DNA of 64,000 bases from Nymphaea colorata (taxonomy: Eukaryota > Streptophyta > Magnoliopsida > Nymphaeales > Nymphaeaceae): NCBI RefSeq assembly GCF_008831285.2, contig NC_045151.1:737544-801543 (forward strand). Reading direction: 5' to 3'. Made by a program: the position numbers and the translations under genes. The notes below the pieces were generated by a model that was not told where the DNA came from, did no database searches, and saw only the letters and a list, made by a program, of their open reading frames with translations. This document shows positions 57,232 to 64,000 of this stretch, piece by piece. Position 1 is the stretch's first letter, and every line of letters begins with the position of its first letter.

Positions 57232-57980
57232 AGCAAGCCATAAAGTTATGTTTGATACCATAAATGTTAGGAATACACGAAGTGTTTCTAGTAGCAAGAA
57301 TTTATCATAACTTAGATATTTAAGTGCATGAATTAAGCCATTCTGTATAGAAAGATTTTCCAATATTGATCCATCCATTAAACTTTTTTGTAGCATTGTG
57401 CAAGAAAAGTTCTATTAGATTTGCATTTTCTGGGTTAAAAGCAATTTATTGTTTTTGGCTACCAGGGGTGTAGTGCACTAGGTAGCAAAGCAGCCCACTT
57501 CAAGGGAGTCTGTGTTATGAAACTCGTGGTTGATATCACGTCCTGGTGTGCTGCTCCTCTCTACCATTAAAGGTCCCTAAGCACGCTTTATAAATCTCCA
57601 AGGGGAAGGGCATTGGGTGGGAGAGGGGAGCTATGGCCTCGTTAGGGCAGTGGAAAAATAACCACTCGCCTGCAAGGGAAAAAAAAAGCAATTTATTGCT
57701 TCAACCATAACCTTCAATTATAAGGCTTTGTTTTGTCATTGTTCAATGTTTCTAACTTCTTTTCTCGTCATCTAGCTTCCTTATATGATTCTTTGAAACG
57801 ACAATCTAGAACCAAGGTTAACTATGCAAACAACCAGACTTACAAAGGTACGAGTTTCTTCCATATTAGTTCATCTGGTGCCTTTTGCATCGGTTGCCTT
57901 TTCATGGAAATTTTATTGATACAAATTCCCTTTAAACATCACAATTTATCTTTTGTGGAAATACATAGTCTTCAAGGATA
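57232..57980 (+). repeat. Duplicated segment, copy A (with SINE)
   Basis: Colinear with 59233-59738: both start AAGCCATAAAGTTATGTTTG and end CTTCAAGGATAAATG. Copy A carries a SINE at 57452-57683 that copy B lacks. A 20-codon stretch (D-S-L-K-x-x-S-R-T-K) near 57788-57847 is similar in both. Confidence 0.85.
57452..57683 (+). mobile_element. tRNA-derived SINE with 15-bp target duplication and known empty site
   Basis: The head region GGGGTGTAGTGCACTAGGTA is followed by a body sharing ACCATTAAAGGT and GGGCAGTGG..CACTCGCCTG with the SINE at 54664, then a poly-A tail. AAAAGCAATTTATTG flanks both sides (57437-57451 and 57684-57698). The duplicate at 59444-59460 reads TTAAACGCAATTTATTG with no insertion. 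Confidence 0.88.
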
Positions 57981-58963
57981 AATGTTGATATTGGTCACTA
58001 TTATTTTTGTCTATATTTATGTGCATGCATTGCGTGGTATACGGCAGTATTTGCATTGGAATCATTTGTTGCCAACGGTAGCAACATCTAGCTATTATTT
58101 GGGGAGGTTTTGGTTGCGACTTTTGTCGAATTTATTAGAGGTCGACCAAAGTCAAAGGCGTCTCTTGGTAATTTTAAAATGTGGGGAACGAGTAATAACT
58201 ATCCCAAACCCATAATTATAAATATAAAGCACTGACGCTTAGTTTTTTTGCCATAGAAATGGGTTGCAATGGTTTAAGCTCTGGCGCTTACTCTGGCATT
58301 AAAATAGCACCAGAGCTGTTGTTCACTACCGCTACTTTAGCCCAAGTGCTATAAAGAATTAACAGCTTTTCCCTGCTGCAGTTGATTATTCAGGTACAGC
58401 ATCCATACCTTGCTACTCCAGGACTATGTGTACCATGGATTCATGTTCCTTACTAGTAGAACAGTATATAGTTTTTCTCCAAGTGATGCCTATGGTGCTG
58501 CTATTACTATCCTATTGTAACTTGTAACATCATGTGAATTCTAGTGGCAATGGATCCTATAAGCCAAACCCTTCACTTGCTAGGTCCTTGGTGTTAATCC
58601 TGCATGTTAAGCATGAAACAAGCTGCTGCAGTGTATCTTCTATCTGGGCATATGCAGTGGAGGAGCCACATGTTGGCTGGTGTCCCCACACTAGCCTCAC
58701 AAAGTATGACTAGTTTTATATTAATGATTTGATATATTTGATTGTGTATATATATATATATATATATATATTACTCAACTATCTAATCAGGGCTGTCCAT
58801 CTGATGCATATGGATGGTTGAGGAAAAAATATGAAGAAAAAGGTGACAACTAATACTATATAACAAAAATATCAATCGCCTTTTTCTTCTTATTTTTCTC
58901 TCGTCTATCATGCTAGATTGAGTGGTCCTGATTATATAGTTAAGTTACTAGTCATCATTCAAT

Positions 58964-59056
<93 letters not shown>

Positions 59057-59232
59057 ACACACACACACATGGGTGCATGTGCTTCTTGATTTTTACGAAG
59101 CCTCGTTTCCTCTTTCTAAGTCATTGCTTTATAACTTTGACTTTCCTTCTATGGTGGTGTGGATGCATTGGAGCCCTTTATGCTCCGCTTTATGAGGGAG
59201 GAAATGAGGTAAACTAGCATTTCGTTTTTTCC
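57981..59232. other. Spacer with microsatellites and a short hairpin
   Basis: An inverted repeat AGCTCTGG..CCAGAGCT lies at about 58277-58317. TA runs lie at about 58746-58771 and 58968-59050; the second is about 80 bp and is followed by a short CA tract. No gene recognised. Confidence 0.55.
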
Positions 59233-59738
59233 AACAAGCCATAAAGTTATGTTTGATACCATAACTATTAGGAGTACATGAAGTGTTGTTAGTTGCAATA
59301 CTTTATCATAACTTAGAGTTAAATATTTAATTGCATGCCTTAAGCCATTGTGTTCCGTATAGAAAGATTTTCAAATGTTGATGCCTCCATAAACTTTTTT
59401 GCAGCATTGTGCAATAAAACTTCTATTTGATTTGCACTCTGGGTTAAACGCAATTTATTGTTTTAAGCATAACTTTCAATTATAAAGCTTCCATTTGTCA
59501 TTTGTTTAATTTCTGAACTTCTTTTCTTGTCATCTAGCCTTTTTGTAGGATTCTTTAAAAGGAGAATCTAGAACCAAGGCTAGCTATGCAAACATCCGAA
59601 CTTCAAAGGTACCATTTTCTCCATATCATCTGGTTCCTTTGGCATCAGTTGCCTTTTCATGGAAAATCTATTGGGGAAAATTTCCCCTAAACATCAAAAT
59701 GATCATTTGTGGAGATCTATAGTCTTCAAGGATAAATG
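59233..59738 (+). repeat. Duplicated segment, copy B (empty SINE site)
   Basis: Matches 57232-57980 without the SINE. Here the 20-codon stretch is bounded by CTTTTTGTAG and by GGTACC, compatible with an exon of about 60 nt (59549-59609). The source gene is not recognised. Confidence 0.8.
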
Positions 59739-60814
59739 TAAGGGTGAGCGCCGGGCCGGGTTGTCAGCGGGTACCCGGTACCCGGCCCATTACGGGCCCG
59801 GGTCCGGGTACAAACTTCATGTCATCGGGCTTTCGTCCGTAGTGCCCAGCCCGGCCCGACATCATAACGGGCCGGGTCCGGGTTACTTGACTTGGCCCGT
59901 TGGGACCCGGTTAAGTCGATAAGTCAAAATGAAAATGTTTAGGGTTTCTTTTCGCCTTTCTTTTTTCATTGGAAAGGGAAAGAGGGTTGTGCAAAACTGC
60001 GACTCTTTGAGCTGAAACTCATTCACTCCTCTGCCTCTGCCTCTGTGCCTCCTCCTTAGCTGTTTAAAGGGATGAAACATCCACCACATCCGCATATTCT
60101 TGCATTCTTTTGGGCAGAAGAGCGCTCAGATTCTCGCTTATTGCTTTGGGAACGGGAGCGGAATCCAAAAGCATAGAGCCGTGAGGTTTCCCAGAGCAAG
60201 AGTAAATGTATCATTTCCTAAGGCTTCCGCTATCTTGAGCGTGGATTTTGGCGACATTCTCTTAATTTTTTGGTGAGGTCCTGTCTGAGATGTTTGGATA
60301 TGTCCAGGAATGAGGCAGAATCGAGCTAGGAGGCAGTGTAGCTGAGTTCTTGCCATGATATTCTTTGTCGTTCTTAGGTCTGGGAAGGTTATTCGTTGAA
60401 GGAGTTGTGTTTTCTGCTGAGATCTAGAAGGTTATTCGTTGAAGGAGTGTTGTGCTTTCGGACTTTTGTTGAAGCTTTGCTTGATTTTTAGCTCGGGGAA
60501 TTATAGGCTTCATTTGTTTAAAAAACGGGCCGGGCCGAGCCTCGAATTTGATTGACTAGGCCCGGTACCCGGCCCGACCCGATCCAAATGCGTGTCATTA
60601 ACGATGTTCATTAAACGGGCCCGGCCGACCGACCCGGCCCGGCCCGACCGACCGACCCGGCCCGGCCCGACCGACCCGGCCCGGCCCGGCCCGGCCGACC
60701 GACCCGGCCCGGCCCGACCGACCGACCCGGCCCGGCCCGACCGACCGACCCGGCCGACCCGGCCGACCGACCCGGCCCGGCCGACCCGACCCGGCCGACC
60801 CGTTTTTACCCTCT
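59739..60814. mobile_element. GC-rich element with AGGGTRA ends
   Basis: Left end TAAGGGTGAGCGCCGGGCC and right end (complement) TAGAGGGTAAAAACGGGTCGG share an AGGGT..CGGG pattern known from plant hAT-type MITEs. The left GGGCCGGGT-rich zone and the right minisatellite enclose about 700 bp of ordinary sequence. It sits exactly at the end of duplicated segment B. I could not find a matching target duplication, so family and right end are uncertain. Confidence 0.45.
60616..60802. repeat. GC-rich minisatellite of CCGACC and CGGCCC units
   Basis: About 190 bases made almost only of CCGACCGACC and CGGCCCGG blocks in varying order, abruptly different from the AT-rich surroundings. The proline/arginine/aspartate-rich frames on both strands are by-products. 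Confidence 0.88.
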
Positions 60815-60819
60815 AAAGC

Positions 60820-61249
60820 CAGAGCTATAAAGAATTGTCGTAGTGATTTGCCATTTTTACCCTCTAAAGAATGTGATGGAGAATACATTTAATTTTGTTG
60901 GTACACCTAATCTTTCCCTTGAATAAACTTTAACGCTTTTATGAAGAAAAATCCTTCACCTTATAACTGTTTTAAATGTTGATAAAGCCCAATCTAACCC
61001 TGAAACGGTTAACCATGTACGACATTAATAGTACAGTTAAATAGGCTTTGCAAAATAACAAACTCGAGAGTTGTTATTGTTGATGGTACTTTTATCATTT
61101 TTATCTCACAAGCCTCGCTTTGAGTTAGTAACAATCCATGGTTAATTGACATAAGCTTATTTTCTATTAATAGATTATTACAAAAAACTGTCCTTAGTAA
61201 TATAAAAAATGCTACTTATATTTATATTTTTTTATTACAGTCAAAAGTT
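60820..61249. other. AT-rich spacer
   Basis: TTTTACCCTCTAAAG occurs at about 60804 and again at 60855. GAATTGTCGTAGTG near 60832 resembles a CACTA-type end, but no partner end was found. No gene. Confidence 0.45.
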
Positions 61250-61252
61250 TAA

Positions 61253-61507
61253 GGGAGGGTTTGGATGCCACCCTCAAAAACTTGGTAATGAGTTTTTGAA
61301 AACCTATTTTGTATGTTTGGATGACCAGCCAGGTTTTGACTATTTACAACTAGGTTTTTGATGAAAAACCTAGAGGGGGCCTAGTTTTTTCATTCTCATG
61401 TGAAAACACAGTAAACAACATTTTCTTGTAATCCAAACACTTTCGAGGAGTGGTTCTGAAAGTTTTGCCTCTAAAATCAGGTTTTGAAGTGACGTCCAAA
61501 CGCCTCC
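61253..61507. mobile_element. Tourist-like (PIF/Harbinger) MITE
   Basis: Ends GGGAGGGTTTGGATGCCACC and (complement) GGAGGCGTTTGGACGTCACT are similar, and TAA flanks both sides (61250-61252 and 61508-61510), the PIF/Harbinger target. It is 255 bp and non-coding. Confidence 0.8.
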
Positions 61508-61510
61508 TAA

Positions 61511-63477
61511 ATGTATGCTTCTAAAATTTCACTAATATTTAGCTGTTCTAGTCGAGGGACATGGATGTGTACAACGAGAACCTAGAACTGGAGCATGAAA
61601 GGGAAGAAGCTGCCATGATCATAAGAGAAGCAACCAATGGTGCCCACAAAAAAACTGCAGGTCCCGCCCGCCAATTTCATTTTGTCGTTTAACTCCCATT
61701 GTCTGTATCTCTGTCTTTTCCCCTTCTCACTCTCACCGGCCTCTTGTAGATGACAGACTAACATATGAGACCTCCGGTGTCTGGTCTCTGCCAATGTAAT
61801 CGACCTGTTTCTCTCCTATTCAATTCCTGTCCTCACATCCCTCCGGCCTTTCCCTAGCACTGTCGCTCTAGTGGTTCTCACCATTGAAGCTATCGCTCTG
61901 GCTTTGGTTTCAATCTGTCGACTCCGAGAGTCCAACTACGTAGAAGCTGATTATATACACAGTCTCCATCTATGTAATTTTGTGTCATTTTAACTATGAC
62001 AAAAAAAACGCAATGGTTAATACAAAACCAAACTTTTTATATGGATAAAAAATTGAAGATTCAATAAAGGTAAAACTTGTCATCGTATGCACCAATACAT
62101 TTCTTTAAGCAATAAAAAAGTGTTTTTGTATTTTTGTCTTGCTTATAACGTTATCTTATTATCTCATAAAGACCTTATTATTTGATAAACATTATTTCAT
62201 ACTTATGTTTAACATTATATACATCTATTCGTTGTCTTATTTTCTTATAAATTTATTTGTTAACTCATAAACATTATCTCATACTTATGTTTCACATTAT
62301 CTCGTACATCCGTCTGTTTGTTATCTTATTATCTCATAAATCTTTTGTTATCTCATACTTATTTATTATCTCATACTTATTTATTATTGCATATACATGC
62401 ATATGCAATGTTTGACAATAAAAGTAAATATACATATTGGTAGTAGAGTCCATATTTGACGTATGCTTGTTATATACATGGAGCGGCGTACAAAACTCTC
62501 TCTCACAACCTGCTGAAAGATGAGGAAGCAAGGGAGCACTGTTGGTTTACAAGTATTATATATTAACTGTTTCCTGGTATATTAGATGTTGATCCTATTG
62601 ATATATGGTAGAATCATATACATATAAAATTTTGACGATCTCTTAGAACCCCTGACAATGTAAAATGCAAATTTCAAGTTCCTCCACGCACATAATGTCT
62701 GCAGATTTGAATTGTCAACAAAATTTTATTACAAGATTAAATCCGATCAAAGGTAGGGAATGTAAGACTTGATTCAAGTAAGATATTGAACAAAAGTTCA
62801 AAAATTTTAAAGACATGTAATTCTCGAAACAAACTAATTGGACATAAGAAGAAAGTTATCTATTTCGTAACAAACTCCATGAATGCGAGCTTCATATATA
62901 TTGAAGAATCCAAGAATCCCAGAACTTTTATATGAATTATCACAATTTTAGGCAGGAAGATTGCATGTGTGCAGATAAGTTTATGAAAGATTGCATTCAT
63001 ATATGAACAAAGTGCTCGCTTCTTAATTCTTATCGATTATTAAAGATCACGCAGCTAATTAAAGTTGTCAATGCCTGATCTTCTGCTTAATTACCAACCT
63101 AAAATACTGATATCTAGTTTTTTGCTTTCGTGAACGGCAGTGCTATATGGACGGTGGGATGAATGCGTCCAAGGGAACAAAAGAACGTACAAATTCGAAA
63201 ATAGAGACAACGTGGTACGGGAAAAAGGTCTCATTTGCAAGTTGCACACTGAACGACAAAACAAAAATCTTCGAGCACCAACGTAAATCTGCCTCGGAGT
63301 GGATGAAATTAATATCGTATGAAAACATGGCCATGGAGGAGATGAAGAACCTGCTCAATCTGCCATTTTAATTATTCTCACCTCCATTGTTTTGATTGCT
63401 TCCCTCCCTCATTTCCATGGCCTTGGATTCCATTTTTTGACCTTGTTACCACTGTCGTCCTCTTTCTCTTAACATAT
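61511..63477. other. Intergenic, no gene recognised
   Basis: 62145-62400 is a degenerate AT-rich tandem repeat built on TTATCTCATA. A 74-codon plus-strand frame at 63147-63371 has no motif I know and is matched by an equally long frame on the other strand, so I do not call it a gene. Confidence 0.5.
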
Positions 63478-64000
63478 AGGGGTGAACAACGAGTTGAACT
63501 ACTCGACTCGTTAAAGCTTCGCTTGAACTCGTCAAGCCGAGTCATTTTCTTAACGAGTTAAACTCGAGTTCATGAGTCGACTCGTTCAAATAATCAAGTT
63601 GAGTTGGAGCTCAACACGTAACTGCTGAGTCGAGCTCAAGCCTTAACCTAGTTTGTCGAGCTTTAATGAAGTCAATATATTCAAACGAGTTTACGAATTT
63701 GTCGAGCCTTAATCGAGTTGAGCTTGAACTCAACACGTAATGATGAATATCAATTCTATTTAAACGAATTTGTTGAACCTTAATCGAGTCGAGCTCGAGC
63801 TCAACACGTAACGATGAATATCAATTCTATTCAAACAAGTTTGTCGAACCTTAATCGAGTCGAGCTCGAGGTCAACACGTAAGTACGTAACTGTCAAGTC
63901 AAGTTCGAGCTTCTTCCTTCAAGCTCGAGCCAAGTCGAGTTTGAAGTTTCATTAGTCGAGCTGACTGAACTCGAGCTCGACTTGGCTCGTATTCACCCCT
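63478..64000. mobile_element. Element with AGGGGTGAA inverted ends, reaching the window edge
   Basis: Left end AGGGGTGAACAACGAG and right end (complement) AGGGGTGAATACGAG; the right end is the last base of the window. The interior is dense in CTCGAG/GAGTCG motifs and contains three copies of a 71-bp repeat (about 63691-63880). The ends fit hAT-type MITEs. The target duplication cannot be checked because the right flank is missing. Confidence 0.65.
63691..63880. repeat. 71-bp tandem repeat, nearly three copies
   Basis: The block starting GAATTTGTCGAGCCTTAATC and ending CAATTCTATTTAAAC recurs at about 63762 and 63833 with few changes. Confidence 0.85.

Noticed and set aside
60830-60846. CACTA transposon end
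   Set aside because: One end-like string (complement CACTACGACAATTC) but no matching partner end or 3-bp target duplication found.
60592-60888. Pro/Arg/Asp-rich and Gly/Arg-rich open frames
   Set aside because: They are translations of the GC-rich minisatellite on both strands.
63147-63371. 74-codon plus-strand frame
   Set aside because: No motif, no splice context, and an equally long overlapping frame on the minus strand.
63691-63880. CRISPR-like spaced repeats
   Set aside because: The 71-bp units are directly tandem without unique spacers, and the genome is a plant's.

Overview
The window is nuclear DNA from a flowering plant. It shows long AT-rich introns with GT/AG boundaries, a plant-type MORC gene, Ty1/copia elements primed by initiator tRNA-Met, hAT transposons, plant L1-type LINEs, tRNA-derived SINEs and MITEs. 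I cannot name the species. There is one recognisable host gene; almost everything else is transposable elements in nested layers.

The host gene is on the minus strand. Nineteen coding exons between 49395 and 22616 join in phase, with consistent GT/AG sites, into 1,989 nt encoding 662 residues. The product is a MORC-family GHKL ATPase of the MORC6/DMS11 type, which silences and compacts transposons in Arabidopsis. The gene spans 26.8 kb because its introns carry insertions. The 11.5-kb intron 23459-34914 holds a copia element (23894-31645) that itself contains a 3.4-kb hAT transposon (25898-29319), plus a SINE and a decayed hAT. The intron 39226-44902 holds a young, internally deleted copia (41814-44484). 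Two smaller introns each hold a non-autonomous hAT-like element with a perfect 8-bp target duplication.

Layout: 1-200 is the 3' end of a LINE. 1470-2930 and 10540-12060 are two copies of one segment containing a SINE and a decayed copia. 3264-6730 is a tandem array of palindromic units. 8890-9770 is a second, degenerate tandem array. 12465-22260 is a LINE, apparently with an inverted 5' part, split by a complete and very young copia element (13220-20230; LTRs differ at one of 345 positions). 22616-49395 is MORC6. 49400-52000 is its probable 5' leader and promoter side. 52000-64000 has no recognisable gene but contains SINEs, a duplicated segment in which one copy preserves the empty SINE site, a Tourist-like MITE, a GC-rich minisatellite element and an element ending exactly at the window edge.

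The history can be read from the nesting. The decayed copia and LINE came first. Copia-B entered the MORC6 intron and was later hit by hAT-1. Copia-A and Copia-C are the youngest insertions. The two copia elements inside MORC6 introns, and the dated SINE, are all antisense to the gene.
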